64,000 nucleotides of DNA from Tenericutes bacterium MZ-XQ (GTDB taxonomy: Bacteria; Bacillota_I; Bacilli_A; Acholeplasmatales; Acholeplasmataceae), in assembly GCA_002838205.1 (NCBI GenBank), contig CP017950.1:1556858-1620857 (forward strand), given 5' to 3'. Shown here piece after piece: positions 24,587 through 32,574 of this stretch. The notes beneath the pieces are model-generated. The model saw only the letters and a list, made by a program, of their open reading frames with translations. It did no database searches and had not been told where the DNA came from. The first letter of the stretch is position 1. Every line of letters starts with the position of its first letter. The position numbers and the translations under genes are program-made.

Positions 24587-25289
24587 AAAGCTTATCTATA
24601 AGATCTGAAATTTTTGATACACCTGCATATCTTTTTTTCAGGTTTCTTAGAGTATCATGTTCCAACACCTTACCATCTTTCATAAATAACAGAATATCAG
24701 CAATTTGATCTAAATCTTCTGATATGTGAGAAGAGATAATTAACGTTCTAGAAGTTTTTTCACTAACATACTCTTTTAATAATTTCAAGACCTGAGACCT
24801 ATCTATCGGATCTATTCCGGATGTAGGTTCATCAAGAATCAATAATTGTGGTTGTTGCGAGAGTGCAAAAATAATATGTGCTTTGATTCGCATACCTTTT
24901 GATAACTCGTTTATCTTCTTATCTGAGTCTAAACTAAACTTAGACATCAAGTCATAAAACATATTGGAATTCCAATTATCATAAAAACTTGAAAAGAACT
25001 TCTCATTCCAGTAAATACTTCGATCCTCAAACACAGAAGTCTCATCTGTTACATATCCAATATTATTAAGTAGCATTTTTCGATTTACCTCAAAATTTGT
25101 GCCAAACAATCTAAACTCAGCCTTATCTGGCTTTTCTAGGTTGAACAATATATTCAAAAGTGTTGATTTTCCTGCTCCATTCGGACCTATAACACCGATA
25201 ATTTCTCCTGAATTAAATCGAAGACTATCAACTTCAAGTTTGAACCCTTCATAAGATTTATGAATATAATTAATTTCGATGCTACTCAT
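24573..25289 (-). CDS. ABC transporter ATP-binding protein
   Basis: About 238 residues. Walker A is GPNGAGKSTLL, the signature-region equivalent is NELSKGMRIKAHIIFALSQQ, Walker B is LLILDEPTSGIDP, and the switch His is in ISSHISEDLDQIAD. This is the BcrA/YtrB-like drug/lantibiotic exporter subfamily. The ATG at 25289 with AGGTGAT before it is the likely start; it overlaps the 3' end of the winged-helix gene. Confidence 0.9.
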   Translation of the reverse strand: MSSIEINYIHKSYEGFKLEVDSLRFNSGEIIGVIGPNGAGKSTLLNILFNLEKPDKAEFRLFGTNFEVNRKMLLNNIGYVTDETSVFEDRSIYWNEKFFSSFYDNWNSNMFYDLMSKFSLDSDKKINELSKGMRIKAHIIFALSQQPQLLILDEPTSGIDPIDRSQVLKLLKEYVSEKTSRTLIISSHISEDLDQIADILLFMKDGKVLEHDTLRNLKKRYAGVSKISDLIDKLYESK

Positions 25290-25602
25290 TCTTATCACCT
25301 ATCAAATTCGTCATATTCTGTTTATATGATTGCAAACGTTCAATTCCAAGTTGTGTTATCGATAATATAGTTTTAGGTTTTTTTTCGATGAACTTTTTTT
25401 CAGATGAAACATATTTTTCATTTACTAATACATTAAGGTGTGTGGATAAATTGCCCCAACTGATATTCAACTGATTTACTAAAAAGACAGCATCACAGTA
25501 CTCAAGTTCATCCAAGATAAGCACAATATTTAGTCTGAGTGGAGAGTGTAACACCTTATCAATCTCACTTACACCATTATTAATCTGCTTTATTCTACTC
25601 AT
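25282..25602 (-). CDS. winged-helix regulator of the ABC operon
   Basis: 106 residues of a MarR/ArsR-like winged helix (LHSPLRLNIVLILDELEYCD, VNQLNISWGNLSTHLNVLVN, KPKTILSITQLGIERLQSYK). It overlaps both neighbours by 8 nt, showing a tightly coupled operon. It probably controls the transporter in response to its substrate, as one-component regulators of BcrA-type exporters do. Confidence 0.75.
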   Translation of the reverse strand: MSRIKQINNGVSEIDKVLHSPLRLNIVLILDELEYCDAVFLVNQLNISWGNLSTHLNVLVNEKYVSSEKKFIEKKPKTILSITQLGIERLQSYKQNMTNLIGDKNE

Positions 25603-26215
25603 CGCTCGTCAACCCCGATATCGTTAGGGAATTTCTTTGCAAAAACTTATAGACAACTAATCCCGAAATAAAGAGAATTATCAAAGTTGCAAATATAAGA
25701 AGTATTGGTGTAACATAATTTAATTCTTTTGATGTATCAATCCATTTTCCTATCACAAATGATAATGAAATAATTAATGCATAATACAAAAATCTGAACT
25801 GTTTGAAACGCAGTGTCAAAAGTAATGAAATGGTAACTAATACAACTGAAAAGACGATTAACATTATGAAGTTTTCACCCGTAAGAACATCTTCTCGTAT
25901 GAGAATTATTAGTGTGCTAGTTATAACTGGTAAGATAATTACCAAAAAGGAAATTATTTCATTAAGTCTAAAACTGCTTTTTTTAAACACTGCAATACCT
26001 TTTATCTGATCGCTAAATTTTTTTGATAATTGATTAATCATTTTATAGATAATTACACTTACTGAAATACTTATTAGTGGTGCTATAAAATCAGATAAAC
26101 CCATTCTGGATAAACTAACGTTTGTCATAAAGAAAAAGCAGAACAAAAAGTAATATAGATCTAGTATCCCGTCATTATAATAGTTTTTAATCAAACTCTT
26201 ACTTGTTTTTTTCAT
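25595..26215 (-). CDS. membrane protein of ABC operon
   Basis: About 206 residues with six hydrophobic segments in three pairs (LIIRLVV-like ends, FIAPLISISVSVIIYKMI, IISFLVIILPVITSTLIILI). The ATG at 26215 follows AGGAG; the frame is open to a TTG at 26224. It overlaps the start of the winged-helix gene. In several bacteria such a membrane protein is paired with a winged-helix regulator in transporter operons, but the family is not certain. Confidence 0.6.
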   Translation of the reverse strand: MKKTSKSLIKNYYNDGILDLYYFLFCFFFMTNVSLSRMGLSDFIAPLISISVSVIIYKMINQLSKKFSDQIKGIAVFKKSSFRLNEIISFLVIILPVITSTLIILIREDVLTGENFIMLIVFSVVLVTISLLLTLRFKQFRFLYYALIISLSFVIGKWIDTSKELNYVTPILLIFATLIILFISGLVVYKFLQRNSLTISGLTSDE

Positions 26216-26227
26216 TTCACTCAACTC

Positions 26228-26317
26228 CTATATGGCCTTAGTTAATCCGAATACAAAAAGTATTATAAACAAGATTACAAGTACCACATAAATTAATTTT
26301 AACTTACTAAACTTCAT
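26228..26317 (-). CDS. 29-residue membrane peptide heading the ABC operon
   Basis: A small gene: ATG at 26317 after GGGAGGAATAAAA, encoding MKFSKLKLIYVVLVILFIIL, FVFGLTKAI and a TAG stop. It is a single transmembrane helix with a basic N-terminus. It overlaps the 3' end of the upstream aldo/keto reductase gene by 11 nt and precedes the next gene by 12 nt. Single-helix peptides of this kind often modulate transporters; the role here is unknown. Confidence 0.65.
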   Translation of the reverse strand: MKFSKLKLIYVVLVILFIILFVFGLTKAI

Positions 26318-27458
26318 TTTTATTCCTCCCAATGAATATATTTTTTTTAAAATGCTCAAACTCTTCTAATACTTTGGGTATCTGTATTTTTTGAGGACAT
26401 CTGGGTATACATATACCACAGTCTACACAATTAGAAGACTCCATATTGTTGTTATTGAGTTTACTTAGTTGTTGTCTTGCCCATTGAAAATTATGAAACA
26501 TTGTGAATTGATTATATATATAAAAATTTTGTGCTATAGCAACATTTTTAGGACAAGGTGCACAATAATTACAATATGTACATTCGACTTTGGTTGAGTT
26601 TTTTAACTCTTGTACGATTGTCAAGATCAATAAGTGTTCATCATTATTTAAACTTTCAAAAGTACTAAAAGTTTCGATGTTATCTTTTAAATGCTCCATA
26701 TAACTCATCCCACTCAATATTACCGAAACTTTAAGGTTGGCAAACCATCTAAACGCCCATGATGCAATAGATTTATCCGGCGAGATCGAATTCATCTTAT
26801 CCTTAATAGATTTGTTAAGTGAAACTAATCTTCCACCTTTAGTCGGTTCCATTATGAATACTGGCATGTTCTTTTTCACTAGTTCTGCATAACCTTTCAT
26901 TCCTTGTTGAAAGTCCGTATCAAAATAATTGAGTTGAATTTGAACAAAGTCCCACTTATGGTAATTAATAATATCATGAAAAACCATATAAGAATCATGA
27001 AAACTAAAACCAATATATTTAATAAAACCTTTTGATTTAAGTTTTCTAAGAAACGGTATAACTCCAAGGTCTTTCATCCTAGTAAAAGTATCACTATTCA
27101 AGGCATGGATCAAATAAAAATCTATATATGATGTACCTAATTTGCTAAGTTGTTCATAAAAAATGCGTTCACAATCATCTAATGTTTGACATCTGTATAG
27201 CGGTAGTTTATCCGCAATGTAGATTTCATCTCTTGGGTACTCAGATAGTATTTCCCCAATAACAATTTCACTATTTCCATTATGGTAATCATAAGCAGTA
27301 TCAAAATAGTTAATACCATTCGAAATAGCATGATCAATTAACTCCTTGGTTTTCGTGTAATCTACACTACCATTAGCAACTGGAAATCTCATACATCCAA
27401 ATCCAAGTTTTGATAATTTTAGTGAATCGAGGCCTATTTTAACTGTGCTATATTTCAT
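26307..27458 (-). CDS. aldo/keto reductase with C-terminal ferredoxin-like clusters
   Basis: 383 residues. The N-terminal ~280 form the aldo/keto reductase barrel: GFGCMRFP, YFDTAYDYHNGNSE (catalytic Asp/Tyr), IYIADKLP (Lys), YIDFYLIHALN (His). The C-terminal ~100 carry Cys sets CTYCNYCAPCPK and CVDCGICIPRCPQ, which bind 4Fe-4S clusters. This fusion is common in anaerobes and links NAD(P)H and ferredoxin redox chemistry. AAAAGGAG precedes the ATG. Its end overlaps the 29-residue peptide gene. Confidence 0.88.
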   Translation of the reverse strand: MKYSTVKIGLDSLKLSKLGFGCMRFPVANGSVDYTKTKELIDHAISNGINYFDTAYDYHNGNSEIVIGEILSEYPRDEIYIADKLPLYRCQTLDDCERIFYEQLSKLGTSYIDFYLIHALNSDTFTRMKDLGVIPFLRKLKSKGFIKYIGFSFHDSYMVFHDIINYHKWDFVQIQLNYFDTDFQQGMKGYAELVKKNMPVFIMEPTKGGRLVSLNKSIKDKMNSISPDKSIASWAFRWFANLKVSVILSGMSYMEHLKDNIETFSTFESLNNDEHLLILTIVQELKNSTKVECTYCNYCAPCPKNVAIAQNFYIYNQFTMFHNFQWARQQLSKLNNNNMESSNCVDCGICIPRCPQKIQIPKVLEEFEHFKKNIFIGRNKNEV

Positions 27459-27720
27459 GTTTTCTCCTTTTACTCTTTTTTTAAGAGCACTTTTATTATA
27501 AGTGTATAATTTGTTTTTGTCAAACTATTGCTTTCAAAAGTTTTAAGTTTCTGTTTAAATATATGACTTCTCCTGATGAAAAATCACAACTCATTTTCGA
27601 TTAATAAAGTTCTAAAACCTGTATATTTCAGCCTTAATCCCTCTATTAAATTCAAGTACACATTAAGACAATGTAAAAAACAAACAAGAAATCAATCTTA
27701 TTTGTAATTTTTACGAATTA
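27459..27720. other. gene-free stretch between reductase and tRNA-Cys
   Basis: AT-rich. A TATAATTTG-like box sits near 27508 on the plus strand and a TTATTATAA run on the minus strand upstream of the reductase gene. I see nothing else I can name. Confidence 0.3.
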
Positions 27721-27794
27721 TGGAGGCCCCGGTCGGATTTGAACCGGCGATCAGGCAGTTGCAGTGCCATGCCTTACCACTTGGCTACAGGGCC
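27721..27794 (-). tRNA. tRNA-Cys (GCA)
   Basis: Read on the minus strand, acceptor GGCCCTG pairs with CGGGGCC (one G-T). The D-arm is GCC...GGC with AAGTGGTAA loop. The anticodon arm TGGCA CTGCAAC TGCCT gives anticodon GCA. The T-loop is TTCAAAT, and CCA is encoded. One mismatch lies in the T stem. A single tRNA without neighbours. Confidence 0.93.
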
Positions 27795-27856
27795 TTAAAA
27801 CATGCTATATTATTATAACTTTTAGTATGAAAAAAGTCAATCCTCATATAGCTATT

Positions 27857-28321
27857 TTAAACGATTTGTTTCTTAAATATTTCTATCCATAAATCCATGA
27901 CATTATAAATATCACTAAATGTCTTATCAAATAATCCTGTGTAATATGGATCATCTACATTTTTATACTTACATTGTTCACAAACATCTAAGTATTTAAA
28001 CACTTTATGATATTGGTCTTTTGCAAGTTTCCTTAAGTCTTTTAAGTTTTGATCATCCATGCCAATAATAAAATCATAGTCATCAAAATCTTTTTGTGTG
28101 ATTTTTTGAGCGTACATATCATCATATAGAGCTTCTTCTCTTTTTAATATTTTGCTTGTTCCTGGATGGGGTTTATTTCCAATTTCCCATGAGGATGTTG
28201 CTCTAGATTCAATATGAATTTGATCTTCTAACCCTAAATCTTTAACTCGTTTTCTAAATAATCCTTCTGCCATAGGTGATCTACAAATATTTCCTAGACA
28301 TACAAACAATACTTTCACCAT
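27857..28321 (-). CDS. low molecular weight protein-tyrosine phosphatase
   Basis: About 154 residues. CLGNICRSP near the N-terminus is the phosphate-binding loop (C-x5-R), and DPYYTG near the C-terminus holds the general-acid Asp. Normal family length. It dephosphorylates phosphotyrosine or phosphoarginine proteins or small phosphates. The ATG at 28321 (GGTGATAAAG before it) is preferred to the upstream in-frame ATG at 28339. It is divergent from clpB. Confidence 0.9.
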   Translation of the reverse strand: MVKVLFVCLGNICRSPMAEGLFRKRVKDLGLEDQIHIESRATSSWEIGNKPHPGTSKILKREEALYDDMYAQKITQKDFDDYDFIIGMDDQNLKDLRKLAKDQYHKVFKYLDVCEQCKYKNVDDPYYTGLFDKTFSDIYNVMDLWIEIFKKQIV

Positions 28322-28375
28322 CTTTATCACCACAATCATTATAGCATAGAACTTTTATACATCAAATGATATAAT

Positions 28376-28402
28376 TTAGCACTTTATAGTTGACAGTGCC
28401 AA
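28376..28402 (+). promoter_or_regulatory. CIRCE-like operator (HrcA site) of clpB
   Basis: TTAGCACTT - 9 nt - CAGTGCCAA, against the CIRCE consensus TTAGCACTC-N9-GAGTGCTAA: seven of nine positions match in each arm, with the correct spacing. It overlaps the -35 box, fitting repression by HrcA in the absence of heat stress. Confidence 0.75.
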
Positions 28403-28418
28403 ACCTTTGATTTATAAT
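28390..28418 (+). promoter_or_regulatory. sigma-A-type promoter of clpB
   Basis: TTGACA (28390-28395), a 17-bp spacer and TATAAT (28413-28418) are a perfect consensus promoter. The clpB ATG lies 44 nt further, after AAGGAGG. Confidence 0.85.
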
Positions 28419-28461
28419 ATAAATGGCAATCATAAATAATGACTGCCAAAGGAGGCTTATC

Positions 28462-29835
28462 ATGAACTTTACACAAATGGAAGACTATAACAACGACCCC
28501 AAAGTTCTTGAGAAATTTGGACGTAATATTGTTGATGAGGTCAAAAAAGGTAAAATTGATCCAGTCATCGGTAGAGAAGATGAGATTAGAAGAGTTATCA
28601 AAATACTATCACGAAAAACAAAAAATAATCCTGTATTAATCGGTGAACCAGGTGTTGGTAAAACCGCAATCGTAGAAGGCCTTGCAAGACGTATTGTTGA
28701 TAAAGACGTTCCCCTAGGATTACAAAATAAGATCATCTATGAACTTGATCTAGCTGCGCTTGTCGCTGGTGCTAAGTTCAGAGGTGAATTTGAAGAAAGA
28801 CTTAAAGCTGTATTAAAGAAAATCAAGGACTCAAACGGTGAAATCATACTTTTCATCGATGAAATACATGCGATCGTAGGCGCAGGACGAGTTGATGGTG
28901 CTATGGATGCATCTAACATGTTAAAACCGATGCTTGCACGTGGTGAACTGCATTGTGTTGGAGCAACCACACTAAACGAATACCGAAAATACATCGAAAA
29001 AGATTCTGCACTCGAAAGACGCTTCCAAAAAGTCTTGATTGAAGAACCTACTGTTCTAGATACCATTAGTATCTTAAGAGGCCTTAAATCAAGATTTGAA
29101 GCCCATCATGGTGTGCATATATCTGACCCAGCGATTATCGCTGCTTCTACTTTATCAAATCGTTATATCACTGATCGTTTCTTACCAGATAAAGCGATTG
29201 ATCTTATAGATGAAGCTTGTGCTTCTATTCGTATGGAAATTGATTCTATGCCTGTAGAACTCGATGATGTCACAAGAAAAATCATGCAACTAGAAATCGA
29301 AAAAACTGCACTGGATAAAGAATCTGATCCCATATCAAAAGATCGTTTAAAAAAAATCAAAGAAGAAATCGACACTTTGAAAAAAGAAGAAAAAGATTTG
29401 CGAAAGCAATGGGAAGCAGAAAAAGAACAAATCAATGCCATTAAAATTAAGAAAAACGAACTTGAGCAATTACGCGTTGATTTACAAAATGCTTTTAATG
29501 ATAACAATTATCAACGAGCTGCTGAGCTACAATACAGTAAAATTCCAGAGTTAGAAAAGAAAATCAACGAGATGTCCGAAGAAGGTTCAAAAGAAGGTAA
29601 ATTATTAACTGAAGTTGTTAGCGAGGAAAGCATTGCAGAAATCGTTTCTAAATGGACACATATCCCAATCACAAAACTCATGTCAGGTGATAAAGAAAAG
29701 CTTCTACACCTTGAAGAAACCTTGAAGAATCGCGTGATTGGACAAGATCATGCAATTCGTCTAATCAGTGATGCAATCATCCGTCAAAGAGCTGGTATCA
29801 AAGATGAAAACAGACCGATGAAACTATTTGATTAA
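28462..29835 (+). pseudogene. clpB: clpB disaggregase, 5' part, interrupted by IS3
   Basis: ATG at 28462 after AAGGAGG. The protein begins directly with the first AAA+ domain ([20 protein letters not shown]); the usual ~140-residue N-domain is absent. Walker [10 protein letters not shown], Walker [12 protein letters not shown] and the arginine finger region are intact. The coiled middle domain follows, then the start of the second AAA+ domain ([20 protein letters not shown]). The native frame ends at ~29819 where the IS3 begins; the last residues, KLFD, come from the element. The second Walker A lies on the other side, so this fragment alone cannot be a working ClpB. Confidence 0.93.
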
Positions 29836-29917
29836 AACGGACAACTTAAAAAAAGGCTAGGACATAGTATAGTGTTCTAGCTTTTTTTGTTAGAATGAAT
29901 ATAAAGGAGTCGTTAGA

Positions 29918-30265
29918 ATGAATGAAAGAAAAACAAGAAAGCATCCATCGTATACAATTGATGAGAAAAACAAGATTGTAGAACTGTATTTAAGCAAAGA
30001 GAAAACACAGCGTCAAATACTTAGAAGTTTTGATATTGTTCATAGTCAATTAGATTTATGGGTAAAACAGTATCGAAAGCATGGCACTTGTGTAGATCGT
30101 AGAGGAAAAGGTACGAAAAAAGATATACCAAACAAAGGTAGACCTAAGAAGCTTAACTTGGACATCATGAGTAAAGAAGAACTGTTAAAATATATCAAAA
30201 GTGGTGAAGACATAAAAAAAGCGGTAGCCTACCTAAGAACGCGCGAGAAAAATACCAAGTCATAG
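29918..30265 (+). CDS. IS3 transposase orfA, copy 2
   Basis: The translation matches that of the orfA at 6875-7222: helix-turn-helix, basic middle (RRGKGTKKDIPNKGRPKK) and C-terminal leucine-containing helix. It has the same A5 slip site near its end and the same ribosome site. Confidence 0.92.
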   Translation: MNERKTRKHPSYTIDEKNKIVELYLSKEKTQRQILRSFDIVHSQLDLWVKQYRKHGTCVDRRGKGTKKDIPNKGRPKKLNLDIMSKEELLKYIKSGEDIKKAVAYLRTREKNTKS

Positions 30266-30303
30266 ACCAATTAAAGGATCGTTATTCTATCATCTATCTC
30301 TGC

Positions 30304-31113
30304 ATGAGGATGTCATGTTCAAGAAGCGGTTACTATGAATGGATTCGCTTAGGTAGGCCAAAATATAAAGCGTTCAATGAATTGCTTAACCATCAGATTG
30401 TTAGTCTCTACCATAAAGATAAAAGATGGGGCATAGAAACAATTCAAATGAAATTAAAGAAAATACACGGCGTCTTTACCACGAAGAGCACCGTGTATCG
30501 ATACATGAAACTGAATGGTATTCAGTCTATTATCAGACGAAAGAGAAAAAGATATAGCAAGGTCAACCATCATCGCATTCCTAATCTCCTTCAAAGAGAT
30601 TTTACCACAAAAATGTCAAATCAAAAGTGGAGTATAGATGTTTCTTATTTGCCCACAACACAAGGAACCATCTATTTGTGTGCGATAAAAGATCTCTATG
30701 ATAAATATATTGTCAGTTACAAAGTTTCCGAAAGAAATGATTTGAAACTAGTCATGGATACTTTAAAACAAGCAACAAGAACCGTACCCAGAAATTATCG
30801 CAAAGGATTAATACTGCATTCTGATCAAGGTACCGCATTTGTTGGACAAACTTACCATAGGTGGTTGAAAAGACATTGGATAAAACATAGTGTATCAGCA
30901 AAAGGCAGCTGCGTAGATAATTGTCCAATAGAATCTTTCTTCAGTCAATTTAAAAGTGAATGTATGCATCTTCATCATCAAATCACAATAAAACAAATGA
31001 AAACACTTGTCGATTCTTACATCACATATTACAATGAAGATAGACAAAGTAAAATAATAAAAGAGTTGACACCTCTACAATTGAGAATGTCAACTCTTCC
31101 TAGCCTTTTTTAA
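30304..31113 (+). CDS. IS3 transposase orfB, copy 2
   Basis: The translation matches that of the orfB at 7261-8070, with the same DDE catalytic residues (WSIDVS, HSDQG, PIESFF). The lack of difference between the copies shows recent transposition. Confidence 0.93.
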   Translation: MRMSCSRSGYYEWIRLGRPKYKAFNELLNHQIVSLYHKDKRWGIETIQMKLKKIHGVFTTKSTVYRYMKLNGIQSIIRRKRKRYSKVNHHRIPNLLQRDFTTKMSNQKWSIDVSYLPTTQGTIYLCAIKDLYDKYIVSYKVSERNDLKLVMDTLKQATRTVPRNYRKGLILHSDQGTAFVGQTYHRWLKRHWIKHSVSAKGSCVDNCPIESFFSQFKSECMHLHHQITIKQMKTLVDSYITYYNEDRQSKIIKELTPLQLRMSTLPSLF

Positions 31114-31141
31114 TTACTGTCCATATTTAGCAAACAGTTTC

Positions 31142-31915
31142 ATTGGATCATTTATGTTTTTAGGTCCAACAGGTGTTGGTAAAACCGAAGTGGCTCGATC
31201 ACTTGCTGAAGCATTATTTGATAGCGAACATCAAATCATTAGAATTGATATGAGTGAGTATATGGAATCACACAGTGTTTCTAGACTCATTGGTTCTCCT
31301 CCTGGTTATGTAGGATATGATGAAGGTGGTCAACTGACTGAAGCTGTTCGTAGAAAACCTTATTCAATTATTCTATTTGATGAAATCGAGAAAGCTCATC
31401 CAGAAGTTTTCAATATACTCCTTCAAATACTAGATGATGGTAGACTAACTGATAATCAAGGAAGAACAATTGATTTTAAAAACACAATCATCATATTAAC
31501 ATCTAATATTGGTAGTGAGTTTTTACTAAGAAATGATGCTGACGCTCAAAAGGAAGTACAAAACTTAGTGAAATCTAAATTTAAACCTGAGTTTTTGAAT
31601 CGTATAGATGAGCAAATAATATTTAATCCTCTTGGACTTAAAGTTCAAATCGAAATAGCGCTTAAGATGTTAAACGACTTAAAGAAACGCTTGTTAGAAA
31701 AGAATATTATGATGAACTTTGATGAGTCTATCCAAAAATACGTAATTAAGCACGGATATAATGATGAATATGGCGCAAGACCACTTAAACGCTATATTCA
31801 AAGACATATCGAGACGCTTATCGCAACCAAAATCATTGATGGTTCAATAGAACCTCATCAAAAATATTCACTCACAGTAAAAGATGATGAACTTGCATTA
31901 ATTAAGGACAATTAA
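31142..31915 (+). pseudogene. clpB: clpB disaggregase, 3' part
   Basis: It resumes in the second AAA+ domain with [20 protein letters not shown] (Walker A) and continues through [13 protein letters not shown] (pore loop), [18 protein letters not shown] (Walker B), the sensor region [10 protein letters not shown], and the C-terminal small domain ([20 protein letters not shown]). All expected motifs are present up to the stop at 31915. Any product from the ATG at 31154 would lack its first domain. The gene was whole until the recent IS3 insertion. Confidence 0.92.
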
Positions 31916-31933
31916 TTTTGTCCTTTTATATTT

Positions 31934-31972
31934 AAAAAGGTGTTTATAGACCTAACTGTCTACAAACACCTT
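31934..31972 (-). terminator. terminator between clpB and the DUF2188 gene
   Basis: A 14-bp stem, AGGTGTTTATAGAC / GTCTACAAACACCT, with T5 following on the minus strand. It serves the convergent DUF2188 gene and may also stop clpB transcripts. Confidence 0.75.
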
Positions 31973-31990
31973 ATGTGTAATAAGTATCAT

Positions 31991-32500
31991 TTATTCTTTC
32001 TTTTGATAATCTTGTTTACGAATGGTTCCGTCAAGTTTATGAATAACAATGGATGTATCGTTTTTTTCAGCTAAATCTTCTGCATACGCAATTGCTAAAG
32101 CTTGTGTATCAAAATACTTAATGGTCTTGTTAGAACCCTCTTTACGAACACGCCATTGTTTAAAGGCTGGACTTTTGGGATCTTTGTTTTGAGAAACATG
32201 ATATTTAGGATTTTTAGATTTCGCATCTTCCTTATCATCTTCCACTTTCACAGGTTCCGCTTTTTTTGGTTCTGTTTTTACAGTTTCCGCTTTTTTTGGC
32301 TCAGCTTTTACAGCTTTTGGCTCTTCTTTCTTTTCTTCAACCTTTTTAACCGGCTCTACGACTGGCTTTGTTTCAACTGGTTGTGGAGCAGGTTTTTCTT
32401 TTTGAATAGACTCTTTTTTCATCGATTCTTGTTGCATTTTCAATTGTTCTTCTTGTAAAGCTTGTTTCTTTGCTTTACGTTTTTTAAAAAACCAACACAT
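31991..32500 (-). CDS. DUF2188 protein with long charged linker
   Basis: 169 residues. An N-terminal basic start (MCWFFKKRKAKKQALQ) leads into a ~70-residue low-complexity Lys/Glu/Pro/Val linker with repeats of AEPKKAE and TEPKKAE. The C-terminal ~70 residues are a DUF2188 domain (KYHVSQNKDPKSPAFKQWRV, FDTQALAIAYAEDLAEKN, VIHKLDGTIRKQDY), small alpha-beta modules of unknown role. The Cys-Trp-Phe-Phe start could anchor it at the membrane. Confidence 0.7.
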   Translation of the reverse strand: MCWFFKKRKAKKQALQEEQLKMQQESMKKESIQKEKPAPQPVETKPVVEPVKKVEEKKEEPKAVKAEPKKAETVKTEPKKAEPVKVEDDKEDAKSKNPKYHVSQNKDPKSPAFKQWRVRKEGSNKTIKYFDTQALAIAYAEDLAEKNDTSIVIHKLDGTIRKQDYQKKE

Positions 32501-32574
32501 ATATTAAAACCCTCCTTTGTTATTACTTTCATTATATACCAAAACTATATAAATACCGAAGGATTTTACATTTT

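Larger units (their letters stand above)
29820..31141 (+). mobile_element. IS3-family insertion sequence, copy 2, inside clpB
   Basis: 1322 bp, the same length and ends as the copy at 6777-8098; I found no difference on reading. Here no 3-bp duplication is visible: flanks are ...GACCGAT and ATTGGATCA, which share only AT. Removing the element and one AT restores the codons for RPIGS, the normal ClpB sequence. Confidence 0.95.

Noticed and set aside
29820-31141. Programmed or regulated splitting of clpB rather than plain insertion
   Set aside because: The insertion has a complete IS3 element with matching ends and restores the normal ClpB sequence when removed; nothing suggests precise programmed excision.
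32102-32458. 118-codon plus-strand frame with many Phe/Leu
   Set aside because: Complement of the Lys/Glu-rich linker of the DUF2188 gene; a shadow.
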